Shown piece after piece: positions 44,349-50,693 of a stretch of 50,693 bases of DNA. The first letter of the stretch is position 1, and the number at the start of each line of letters is the position of its first letter. The DNA is from Chloroflexota bacterium (GTDB lineage: Bacteria > Chloroflexota > Anaerolineae > Anaerolineales > Villigracilaceae). The stretch lies in the NCBI GenBank assembly GCA_019873735.1, contig JAIOAQ010000023.1, positions 1 to 50,693 of the forward strand. The letters are read 5' to 3'. The translations under genes and the position numbers were made by a program. The notes below the pieces were generated by a model. It had not been told where the DNA came from, did not search any database, and worked only from the letters and a program-made list of their open reading frames with translations.

Positions 44349-45119
44349 TTGAAAATCATTGTCTTTGTCAAACAAGTGCCCGACTCAGCCGCCAAAGTGA
44401 CAGCCGAAAACGGACAGGCGGCCTGGGGCGAGGCTCCCATGGTCATCAACCCGTGGGATGAATACGCCGTTGAGGCTGCGCTCCAGCAAAAGGAAGCGCA
44501 CGGCGGCACCGTCACTGCCATCAGCATAGGCAGTGAAAATGCAAAAGAGGCGCTCAAACATGCCCTGGCCATGGGCGCCGACGATGCCATCCTGGTCTCT
44601 GACCCGGCCTTGAAGAACCTGGATACGCAGGCCATAGCCCGCCTGCTGGCCGCCATCGTCCAAAAAGTCGGCGGCGTGGATATGGCCTTCTTCGGCCGCC
44701 AGGCAATTGACGGCGACTCAGGCCTGACGCCCACCCAAACGGCCCGCATACTGGGCTGGCCCGCCCTTACCCTGGCCGCCTCTATCAAGGTGGAAGGCAG
44801 CACCGTCACAGTGGAACGTTCCTTTGAGGAAGGGCGTCAGATCGTCAGCGCCAACCTGCCGGCCGTCTTCAGCCTGGTTAAAGATTTCGGGGAACCGCGC
44901 TACCCATCCTTCATGGGCATCCGCAAGGCAAGCAGGGCCGAAATCCCAACCTGGACGCTGGCCGACCTGGGCATTGCTGCGCCGACCCCTGTCGTTTCCT
45001 GGCCCACCCTCATCAACCCACCCAGCCGGGAAGTCAAGTGCGAATTCATCACCGGCGCTTCGGCTCAGGAAATCGCCGAAAAACTGGCCGACAAACTGAT
45101 TGCGGAGAAGGTGCTATGA
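44349..45119 (+). CDS. etfB: Electron transfer flavoprotein subunit beta
   Basis: This 256-residue EtfB holds AMP or FAD and accepts electrons from the acyl-CoA dehydrogenase encoded just upstream. The N-terminus KIIVFVKQVPDS and the GRQAIDGDSGLTPT loop are diagnostic. The start is TTG at 44349 behind a perfect GGAGG with 4-base spacing; no ATG or GTG fits. It overlaps etfA by ATGA. Whether the pair is of the bifurcating type cannot be settled by eye. Confidence 0.92.
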   Translation: MKIIVFVKQVPDSAAKVTAENGQAAWGEAPMVINPWDEYAVEAALQQKEAHGGTVTAISIGSENAKEALKHALAMGADDAILVSDPALKNLDTQAIARLLAAIVQKVGGVDMAFFGRQAIDGDSGLTPTQTARILGWPALTLAASIKVEGSTVTVERSFEEGRQIVSANLPAVFSLVKDFGEPRYPSFMGIRKASRAEIPTWTLADLGIAAPTPVVSWPTLINPPSREVKCEFITGASAQEIAEKLADKLIAEKVL

Positions 45120-46129
45120 AAACCTGGGTTTACATTGACCACTTTCAAGGGCAGGAACTGCCGGCCTCCTGGGAGGCCGTCGGCGTCGGCAAGAAATTCG
45201 GCCTGGTAACGGCCATCGTCTTCGGGTCCGGCGTGGAACCGCTGGCCAAGAAAGCCTTTGAGTACGGCGCCGATGAAGTCCTGTTGGCTGACGACCCGGC
45301 CCTGGCAGATTTCCGCCCAGAGGCTTTTGCTTCCACCCTGTCCTCGCTCGTCTCTTCCGGGACGCCTGACCTGATTCTGTTCCCGACCACCGCCCGCGGC
45401 CGCGACCTGGCTGCCATGACCGCCATTGACCTGAACAGCGGCGTCATTGTCGACGCAGTAGCCCTCGACCTGGAAGACGGCAAGGTGGTGGCCACGCGTC
45501 CGGTATTTGGGGGCAAGTTACTGGCAAAGATGGCCTGTTCTGCCAGCCCGCAAATCATCACCCTGCGCGGGCGCGCTTTCCCCAAGCCAGAACATCAGCC
45601 CGGCCGCAGCGGCACCCTGACCAAAGTCCCGGCCAAGGCCGAGGCGCTGACCCGCGTGGAGGGTTACGCGGCCACCGAGGGCGGCGTCTCGCTAACCGAT
45701 GCGGGCATCATTGTCTCTGGCGGGCGCGGCGTCTCAAATAACCCGGCGCTTACCCCGCCGGCCGGCCTGGATGAGAAACAGGCCGAAATCTGGCGCGCCC
45801 AGCAAGGCTTTAAACTGATCGGCGAGTTGGCGGCCGTCTTGGGCGGGGCAATGGGTGCCAGCCGCGCCGCTGTGGATGCCGGTTATGTGCCTTATGCCCA
45901 CCAGGTCGGTCAGACCGGCAAGATTGTCTCTCCCGACCTGTACATCGCCTGCGGCATATCCGGCGCCATCCAGCATCTGGCCGGCATGCGTTCCAGCAAG
46001 ACAATTGTGGCCATCAACAAAGATGCCGAGGCTCCTATTTTCCAGGTGGCCCGTTACGGCGTAGTCGGCGACTTGTTCCAGATCGTCCCCGCCCTGACAG
46101 AGGCCTTCAAGAAAAGACTCGGCAAGTAG
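45116..46129 (+). CDS. etfA: Electron transfer flavoprotein subunit alpha
   Basis: This 337-residue EtfA binds FAD in its C-terminal domain, seen in [41 protein letters not shown] and the terminal [11 protein letters not shown]. The start at 45116 overlaps the etfB stop; an earlier in-frame ATG lies inside etfB and is not used. With the acyl-CoA dehydrogenase it forms an acdA-etfBA unit closed by a strong terminator at 46159. No ETF-quinone oxidoreductase gene is nearby. Confidence 0.92.
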   Translation: MKTWVYIDHFQGQELPASWEAVGVGKKFGLVTAIVFGSGVEPLAKKAFEYGADEVLLADDPALADFRPEAFASTLSSLVSSGTPDLILFPTTARGRDLAAMTAIDLNSGVIVDAVALDLEDGKVVATRPVFGGKLLAKMACSASPQIITLRGRAFPKPEHQPGRSGTLTKVPAKAEALTRVEGYAATEGGVSLTDAGIIVSGGRGVSNNPALTPPAGLDEKQAEIWRAQQGFKLIGELAAVLGGAMGASRAAVDAGYVPYAHQVGQTGKIVSPDLYIACGISGAIQHLAGMRSSKTIVAINKDAEAPIFQVARYGVVGDLFQIVPALTEAFKKRLGK

Positions 46130-46158
46130 CCATCAAAACCAAGACACACAAACTCGAT

Positions 46159-46187
46159 GAGACGCCCTGCGGGGCGTCTCTTTGTTT
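46159..46187 (+). terminator. Intrinsic terminator of the acyl-CoA dehydrogenase/ETF operon
   Basis: GAGACGCCC and GGGCGTCTC form a perfect 9-bp stem with a TGCG loop, followed by TTTGTTT. Confidence 0.88.
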
Positions 46188-46309
46188 ACAAAATTGTTAT
46201 TTTCAAGGCGTATCTCTCAAAAGGTTTCTCCGTCACAAAGACAAGCAGGTATGTATGCTGTTGCAGGTCCTGTTTGGTCGCTCCGTCTTTTATCATAAGG
46301 AGAAATCAC

Positions 46310-47539
46310 ATGCAAACTAAAAACAAAATATCAGAACGCGGCCAGGTTTTAATACTGCTCGTCTTTGGGATAATCGCCCTGATCGGATTGACCGGTTTGG
46401 CTGTAGATGGAGGCGGCGCCTTTGCCGACCAGCGCCGTGCCCAAAATGCATCTGACAGTGCTGCACTTGCGGCCGCCCTGGCAGCCGCGCGCGGCGGAAA
46501 CCCATCTGCAACCGCCATAGCCTGGGCAACCAACAATGGCTACGCCAACGACGGCATTCGCAGCACTGTCACAGTTAACCATCCACCAGCCGTCGGTTGC
46601 AAAGGGCAAACAAGCCCTTATGCTGGAAATTCAGAGTATATCCAGGTTATCATTCACTCCAACGTAGACACTTCGCTGGCAAGACTGATCGGAATTCATC
46701 AGGTCCACAATTGCACCGAAGCCGTCGCCAGAGCACGTCCTGCCCGACAGGGAGAAATGTTCTTTGGCAATGCTCTGGTCAGCCTGAAACCCAGCGGATG
46801 CAGGGCAACCTTTGTCCATGGCACGGCGCGCAATGACTTGATTGGAGGCGGGTTGTTCGTCAACTCCAATCACTCTACCTGTGCCTTTGAACAAAACGGC
46901 AATGGCAGCATCTACGCACCCAATATCACGGTTGTAGGAGGGGCTGAAATTCAAAAAATAGATAGGGTCGTTCCCTTCCCGCCTCAAACAGGAGCCACAC
47001 AAGTCCCTTACCCGCCATCCTTCTTACCGCCTGAGCCAACCTGCGACGGCAATGCCCAACAAACAGGCAATCGGCTTAGCCCTGGCAATGTGGGTAACTT
47101 TCCGCCACCTGGCGTAACCGAATTGGAGCCGGGCATCTACTGTGTCAACGGCGATTTTATGATGAACGCCCATGACACCCTACATGGGGAGGGCGTTCTG
47201 ATCTTCATGAAAAATGGATCCGTCCACTTTAACGGCAACGCTCAAATCAATCTCTCCGCTCCAACCAGTGGACCTTATGCCGGTTTGCTTATTTACCAGT
47301 CTATCCAGAACACAAATCGGGTCACACTGAACGGCAACTCTGATACCGTTTTTATCGGCACCATTCTGGCTCCGGGGGCCGAGATTCAAATCAACGGCAC
47401 GCAGAATTCAAACAGTTACCAAAGCCAGATTATCGGTTACACGCTTGACCTGATCGGCACAAGCGATGCTGTGATTCGCTACAATGACTCACAGAATTAC
47501 GACGCCTACATCCCCCCTGAAATAGAGTTGGTCCAGTAA
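46310..47539 (+). CDS. TadG-like surface protein with N-terminal pilin-type anchor
   Basis: This 409-residue protein starts at ATG 46310, behind AAGGAG. The N-terminus has the RGQVLILLVFGIIALIGLTG anchor and the FADQRRAQNASDSAALAAA segment typical of Tad pilus-associated TadE/TadG-like proteins. The rest is polar and Asn/Gly-rich, with many short strands (GNGSIYAPNITVVGGAEI, VHFNGNAQINLSA), suggesting a beta-helix exposed at the cell surface. Eight or so Cys may form disulfides. No other tad genes are adjacent. It is single and convergent with the sigma/DUF5667 operon. The role is probably adhesion or surface layer, by inference only. Confidence 0.7.
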   Translation: MQTKNKISERGQVLILLVFGIIALIGLTGLAVDGGGAFADQRRAQNASDSAALAAALAAARGGNPSATAIAWATNNGYANDGIRSTVTVNHPPAVGCKGQTSPYAGNSEYIQVIIHSNVDTSLARLIGIHQVHNCTEAVARARPARQGEMFFGNALVSLKPSGCRATFVHGTARNDLIGGGLFVNSNHSTCAFEQNGNGSIYAPNITVVGGAEIQKIDRVVPFPPQTGATQVPYPPSFLPPEPTCDGNAQQTGNRLSPGNVGNFPPPGVTELEPGIYCVNGDFMMNAHDTLHGEGVLIFMKNGSVHFNGNAQINLSAPTSGPYAGLLIYQSIQNTNRVTLNGNSDTVFIGTILAPGAEIQINGTQNSNSYQSQIIGYTLDLIGTSDAVIRYNDSQNYDAYIPPEIELVQ

Positions 47540-47557
47540 AAACGTAAAGAGCCAAAA

Positions 47558-47601
47558 AACAGAGCGCTACGCAAGCACGATAATGCCCGTAGCGCTCTGT
47601 T
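47558..47601. terminator. 14-bp-stem terminator between convergent genes
   Basis: AACAGAGCGCTACG pairs perfectly with CGTAGCGCTCTGTT across 16 bases. A run of six Ts follows on the minus strand, so it best serves the sigma/DUF5667 operon, but it can also block the TadG-like transcript. Confidence 0.75.
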
Positions 47602-47671
47602 GTAGCACTAAAACCTGCAGAATGGTAGGCGGTTACACATTGTTGCAATATTGGCCAGTCTCACAGTAAGG

Positions 47672-48568
47672 TCAATGATTTCCTGAACCGCCTTTCCCAT
47701 TTCCATCTCCCCCCTGTCCCGCATCAGGGTTGCCGCTTTCGCCGGGGCCATATCCGCCTGGGCCCGGCTGGGGCGTCCCACCCGAAGGGGAACCAGGGCC
47801 ATATCCGCCCGGCTCTCCGCTCGGGCTGACAATAGAGTCAGGAGTGCCTTGTATCCTGTTTTGATTCTCTAAGCGGATCATATAACGAAAACCCTGAGGG
47901 TCTGTTAACCCGGTCTCTACCAGGCGCAACTGGGTCTGAAGCGTGTTTCTTGTTTGAAGCAACGCTGGAGACTGTTTGTCCACCTGCTCCAGAGCATTGT
48001 ACTGGGCCTGTAAGCGTATACGCAGACGTTCCAGCAAAGGCTGCATAGCCGCATCCTCCACTCCAGCAGCGAGGGAGATGGCCTGCCAGTTATGTTGTTG
48101 AAGTCGCAACGAAACGGTAGCGGGTGGCTCAACGCCGCGGTTTTGCAACGCCACAATCTCCTCTACACGCCTCTGCGCCAGTTGCTCAAGAAGTTCAACC
48201 CGCTCTTGTGGCCCCAAAGTCAGGCTCAAACGCACGTCTTCGCTTAAAGTCTTAACCGGGTATAAGAAGTCGGTCGGCAGAGTATTTTGGGCAGCATAGA
48301 CGGTTCCCGCAGTGCCGCCGAAAAGCAGGGTAAAGATTAAGACGGCTGTTACAAGCATGTTCATGGCAAAGCGCTCCTTTCGAAAATTGACACTTTGCCC
48401 TATATGACGTGTCCCATAACCTGCAGATACGCTTTGGGCAGATACTGCTTCAGCAAGAAAGCGTGCCCGTCCACGCATAGCCGCTTGCACATCGCGAGCA
48501 GGAACCGCCTTGAGTTCATCTAACCGGCGTTTTAGGTTTTCATCAATTTCCTGGTCATTACGAGTCAT
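47672..48568 (-). CDS. DUF5667-domain membrane protein, probable anti-sigma partner
   Basis: This 298-residue protein has a cytoplasmic N-terminal ~70 residues and one transmembrane helix (MLVTAVLIFTLLFGGTAGTV, ~71-90). An external DUF5667 domain follows (QNTLPTDFLYPVKTLSEDVRLSLT, then helical repeats), ending in a Gly/Pro-rich tail of ~45 residues. Its start overlaps the ECF sigma stop (ATGA), the usual arrangement for a sigma factor and its membrane regulator. No ZAS zinc motif is present, so direct sigma binding is inferred from context. Confidence 0.75.
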   Translation of the reverse strand: MTRNDQEIDENLKRRLDELKAVPARDVQAAMRGRARFLAEAVSAQSVSAGYGTRHIGQSVNFRKERFAMNMLVTAVLIFTLLFGGTAGTVYAAQNTLPTDFLYPVKTLSEDVRLSLTLGPQERVELLEQLAQRRVEEIVALQNRGVEPPATVSLRLQQHNWQAISLAAGVEDAAMQPLLERLRIRLQAQYNALEQVDKQSPALLQTRNTLQTQLRLVETGLTDPQGFRYMIRLENQNRIQGTPDSIVSPSGEPGGYGPGSPSGGTPQPGPGGYGPGESGNPDAGQGGDGNGKGGSGNH

Positions 48569-49143
48569 CGCAATACATCCTCATTGGCTAGTAAACGTTT
48601 CAGGCTTTGAAGAGCCCGATGCTGGAGCGATTTAATTGCTCCTACTGGCTTATTCAGGGCTGCGGCAACGGTTTCATTATCGCAACCCTCAACAAATTTC
48701 AGGACAATGACCTGTCGCTGGTCGGGTGTCAAACGGCGCAGGACCTGCCTCAAGCGTTCCTGGCGAATCCTTTGATCAACCAATTGCTCTGGCAAATCGG
48801 CGCCATCTGCAAAGTGCTCAGATAGGTCGACCTGCAACACATGTTCCCGACGATAGATATCTGTAATCCAATTGTGAGCAATTCGATACAAATAGGCTCG
48901 CAAGTGGGATTTTGGGCCACGCCGATCACGCAGCGCCTGAAGCAAACGTCGAAAAGTTTCGGCAACACATTCTTCCGCCAAATTGACGTCGCCTAATAAG
49001 CGATAGGCGTAACAGTACAACGCTGGGCTATAGGTATCATAAACATCAGCCAGCGCCTGACGGTCAAATTGCCGACAACGCTCCAGGAGTTGGGTGTCCA
49101 AATCGGTGCAATTATCCATACAGTGTGACGCATTTTGAAACAT
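48565..49143 (-). CDS. ECF-type RNA polymerase sigma factor
   Basis: This 192-residue sigma-70 family ECF factor has region 2 around residues 25-95 (YDTYSPALYCYAYRLLGD, YLYRIAHNWITDIYRR) and region 4 around 130-185 (LTPDQRQVIVLKFVEGCDNETVAAAL and a recognition helix GAIKSLQHRALQSL). A shorter start at 49119 is possible. It is translationally coupled to the DUF5667 protein. An imperfect CTATAG-based inverted repeat lies upstream near 49162-49186. Targets are unknown; the convergent TadG-like surface gene is one candidate. Confidence 0.88.
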   Translation of the reverse strand: MFQNASHCMDNCTDLDTQLLERCRQFDRQALADVYDTYSPALYCYAYRLLGDVNLAEECVAETFRRLLQALRDRRGPKSHLRAYLYRIAHNWITDIYRREHVLQVDLSEHFADGADLPEQLVDQRIRQERLRQVLRRLTPDQRQVIVLKFVEGCDNETVAAALNKPVGAIKSLQHRALQSLKRLLANEDVLR

Positions 49144-49262
49144 TGCGATACGCCCAACTAAACTATAGTAGCGATAAAATGCTATAGCGTCTCTGCAATC
49201 AGGATACTCGGACGAAAACTACGCGGCCGGCAAATGATGCTGGCGCGCATGGAGGCGTCTTC

Positions 49263-49297
49263 TGGTTTGGACATTACGCCAAACCCTGCAGGAGGTG
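49263..49297. repeat. Palindromic CCCTCCCGCAGGTT repeat, copy E (half)
   Basis: TTTGGACATTACGCC runs into AAACCCTGCAGGAGG, matching the centre and right arm of copy D; the left arm is missing. It belongs to the gene-free stretch 49144-49507, which otherwise holds the sigma-gene upstream region and the MITE-like element. Confidence 0.55.
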
Positions 49298-49316
49298 GGG
49301 ACAGGTTTTGAAAAAC

Positions 49317-49470
49317 TTACTTTAACGTCGGTTCGGGATAGAAAAACCGACTGTAAATTTTCACCGCCGAGACGCAAAGGGCGCGGAGTTTCTCAAGAAA
49401 CCGGCATTTTCTCTACCTCTCTGCGTCTCTGCGGTGAGAAAAATTCTTATCCCGAATTCACGTTACTTTA
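49317..49470. mobile_element. 138-bp MITE-like element with 8-bp target duplication
   Basis: TTACTTTA occurs as a direct repeat at 49317-49324 and 49463-49470. Just inside, terminal inverted repeats share the core TTCGGGATA (49332-49340) and TATCCCGAA (49448-49456), with partial matching outward (ACGT...) and inward (GAAAAA). The interior is a second inverted repeat, TTTTCACCGCCGAGACGCA facing TGCGTCTCTGCGGTGAGAAAA-like sequence. There is no coding capacity. This is the architecture of a non-autonomous element, moved in trans by a transposase elsewhere. Confidence 0.6.
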
Positions 49471-49507
49471 GGTTGCACTTATGCAAGAGGTCAAACACAC
49501 AAGATAA

Positions 49508-50248
49508 CTATTCTGAATTGAGTTTGTCTACCTCTATTTGCAACTTAGCTCTGATGTCTTCAAAGTTTAATCCTTTTTCAAGACAATAACCTTTAACTGT
49601 GGAAGAGGGGGCAGGGAAGGACTCGCCGATGATGGCCTCAACAGCCTCGCGCGAGACGCCCCAGGCCAGTATCTCTCCAAAAGTGGTTTTACCTTTTACA
49701 GTTCGATCAGCCTCCTCCGCAGAAGGAGAATTGACCATAGGCTCAGGAACAGACTGCTCTGAAGCAGCCACAAGAGCAGGGACAGTATGTCCTTCTAGAT
49801 AAGTTGTTTGTTCGGGGTTAAGGCCTTGCATCCTGAGCAATTCCGCTGCACTCTCTGGCAAATAGATATCAGTGCTCAGGTCAAATGGCAACCTTTTATA
49901 AAACGCGACAAACAGACGCACTGAGGCAGTGCCAATTTCATATTCGCTATCTGCATAAATTGTCTCAAGTTCTTTGACTTGAACGGTAGCAGGGTCAATA
50001 TTGTCGGGTAGGTTAAAGGCCTTCGCCAACACAGAAGGTGCAATGCCAAAATTCTTTTCAATATCCCGAAAGGTATACGAGCCGCGAATATCAGCCGGAT
50101 TAGCCTGCCCTGCAAACTCACCGGTGGTGAAGGTGGCAACTTCTTTTGTGCTCTCGGTTTTCCACCATCCTAAAGCAGTGGTCAAGGAAATACCGCCGAA
50201 CAGAACAATAAACACAACGGCAGCCAAAGACTTAGATGTCAACATCAT
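49508..50248 (-). CDS. Membrane-anchored protein with a duplicated ~55-residue motif
   Basis: This 246-residue protein has an N-terminal transmembrane helix (LAAVVFIVLFGGISLTTALG) and an external soluble part. Two related segments occur. ADIRGSYTFRDIEKNFGIAPSVL lies near residues 52-100 and TVKGKTTFGEILAWGVSREAVE near 183-240; both read as (I/V)(R/K)G-x-(Y/T)TF-x-(D/E)I-x(4-5)-G followed by helices. The ATG overlaps the stop of the upstream 4Fe-4S protein, so they work together. I know no function. By context it may be a periplasmic partner of a membrane electron-transfer protein. Confidence 0.65.
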   Translation of the reverse strand: MMLTSKSLAAVVFIVLFGGISLTTALGWWKTESTKEVATFTTGEFAGQANPADIRGSYTFRDIEKNFGIAPSVLAKAFNLPDNIDPATVQVKELETIYADSEYEIGTASVRLFVAFYKRLPFDLSTDIYLPESAAELLRMQGLNPEQTTYLEGHTVPALVAASEQSVPEPMVNSPSAEEADRTVKGKTTFGEILAWGVSREAVEAIIGESFPAPSSTVKGYCLEKGLNFEDIRAKLQIEVDKLNSE

Positions 50249-50652
50249 TTTACACCTCCCTTACCGACGGGCAAAACTTGTTGTTGCCTGGGCAGTGCAG
50301 TAGAGAAGACAACCGTTTTAACCACTGGGCAAACGGCCTCAGAAGTGCATTCCAAACACGAGATGCACTGGTGATCGCGAACAGTAGTTTGAGTGTCCAC
50401 CGGAATATTCATAGGACAGAGAATACTGCATGCCCCGTCGGCTCTACAGGTAGCCTCAACCCGGCGAATACCAAAGACGCGGAAGAGATTGCTGATGCCA
50501 AGCACAGCCCCATACGGGCAGGCATATTTACACCATGGGCGCTCAACAAACAAAGAGAGTAACAAGGTAACGCCCAATATAGTGTAAGGTCTTGTAATTC
50601 TATACCTCTTGCTGTTCTGTAATTCTGTACCTTTACAATCCAATAATTCCAT
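50245..50652 (-). CDS. 4Fe-4S membrane protein (NapH/CcoG-like), N-terminally truncated
   Basis: The C-terminal ~113 residues of a polyferredoxin-type membrane protein are present: an ERPWCKYACPYGA loop after a hydrophobic helix, then two ferredoxin-like motifs. The first is CRADGACSILCP, with Asp where the second Cys normally is; the second is CISCLECTSEAVCP, with a longer than usual last spacer. The first ~22 codons of the frame (50588-50652) come from the ~24-bp repeat array, so the native N-terminal helices are lost or lie beyond a breakpoint. It is coupled to the following gene. The likely role was electron transfer from the membrane. Confidence 0.75.
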   Translation of the reverse strand: MELLDCKGTELQNSKRYRITRPYTILGVTLLLSLFVERPWCKYACPYGAVLGISNLFRVFGIRRVEATCRADGACSILCPMNIPVDTQTTVRDHQCISCLECTSEAVCPVVKTVVFSTALPRQQQVLPVGKGGVK

Positions 50653-50655
50653 ACC
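50588..50655 (-). repeat. Array of three ~24-bp degenerate repeats, right edge
   Basis: On the minus strand the units start GGTATGGAAT (50655), GGTACAGAAT (50631) and GGTATAGAAT (50606). They match the left-edge array unit for unit but in inverted orientation. The third unit abuts the 4Fe-4S gene interior. Confidence 0.75.
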
Positions 50656-50693
50656 CCCTGCTATCCTCTTGCCAAGGTGAAAGTTTTTGCTCG

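Overview
The window looks like a piece of a Chloroflexota chromosome, most likely Anaerolineae. This is an inference from gene content, since no rRNA or other marker gene is present. The pointers are an AfsR/SARP-type BTAD + NB-ARC + TPR regulator, an ECF sigma factor translationally coupled to a DUF5667 protein, Thr/Pro-rich lipoprotein linkers, several non-pyrrolysine MttB paralogues with Opp-type transporters, and many short dispersed repeats of the kind that litter such genomes.

Layout. (1) 1-1.5 kb: the N-terminal half of a type I restriction HsdR, cut off by a ~24-bp repeat array. (2) 1.8-7.4 kb: a ferredoxin / NrfD / molybdopterin oxidoreductase operon in the order of tetrathionate reductase (B-C-A), followed by a frameshifted and truncated cytochrome c gene. 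(3) 7.4-16.1 kb: an AT-richer block with oppA-oppB-oppC-M24 peptidase on the minus strand, divergent from a large AfsR-like regulator; it starts inside the cytochrome c remnant and looks acquired. (4) 16.2-19.4 kb: two coupled MutS-family ATPases with altered catalytic motifs behind a hairpin leader. (5) 19.4-25.8 kb: a possible small RNA, an FmdE-like protein, a TauE/SafE exporter, a four-gene stop/start-overlapping operon (RicT-like, PIG-L deacetylase, metallo-beta-lactamase fold, M20 amidohydrolase), a lipoprotein and a 38-residue membrane protein. (6) 25.8-42.2 kb, nearly all minus strand: M20 hydrolase, three MttB methyltransferases, one corrinoid protein, PpnP, a lactate-permease-type carrier, an S9 peptidase and a complete Opp ABC transporter. 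(7) 42.4-46.1 kb, plus strand: Lrp-type regulator, acyl-CoA dehydrogenase and EtfBA. (8) 46.3-49.1 kb: a TadG-like surface protein convergent with ECF sigma + DUF5667. (9) 49.1-50.7 kb: a MITE-like element, a membrane-anchored protein with a duplicated motif and a truncated 4Fe-4S membrane protein, which again ends at the same ~24-bp repeat array, now inverted.

How it works together. Region 6 reads as a catabolic unit: Opp imports peptide-like or conjugated compounds, S9 and M20 enzymes release small acids or amines, MttB proteins move methyl groups from N-methylated products to the MttC-like corrinoid protein, and acyl-CoA dehydrogenase/ETF could process carbon skeletons. The mttC promoter and a perfect 19-bp palindrome at its start site suggest tight local control. 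The most unusual items are the repeat arrays interrupting genes at both edges, the paired degenerate MutS ATPases, the three-MttB/one-corrinoid unit with hydrolases, and a 138-bp MITE-like element with an 8-bp target duplication.
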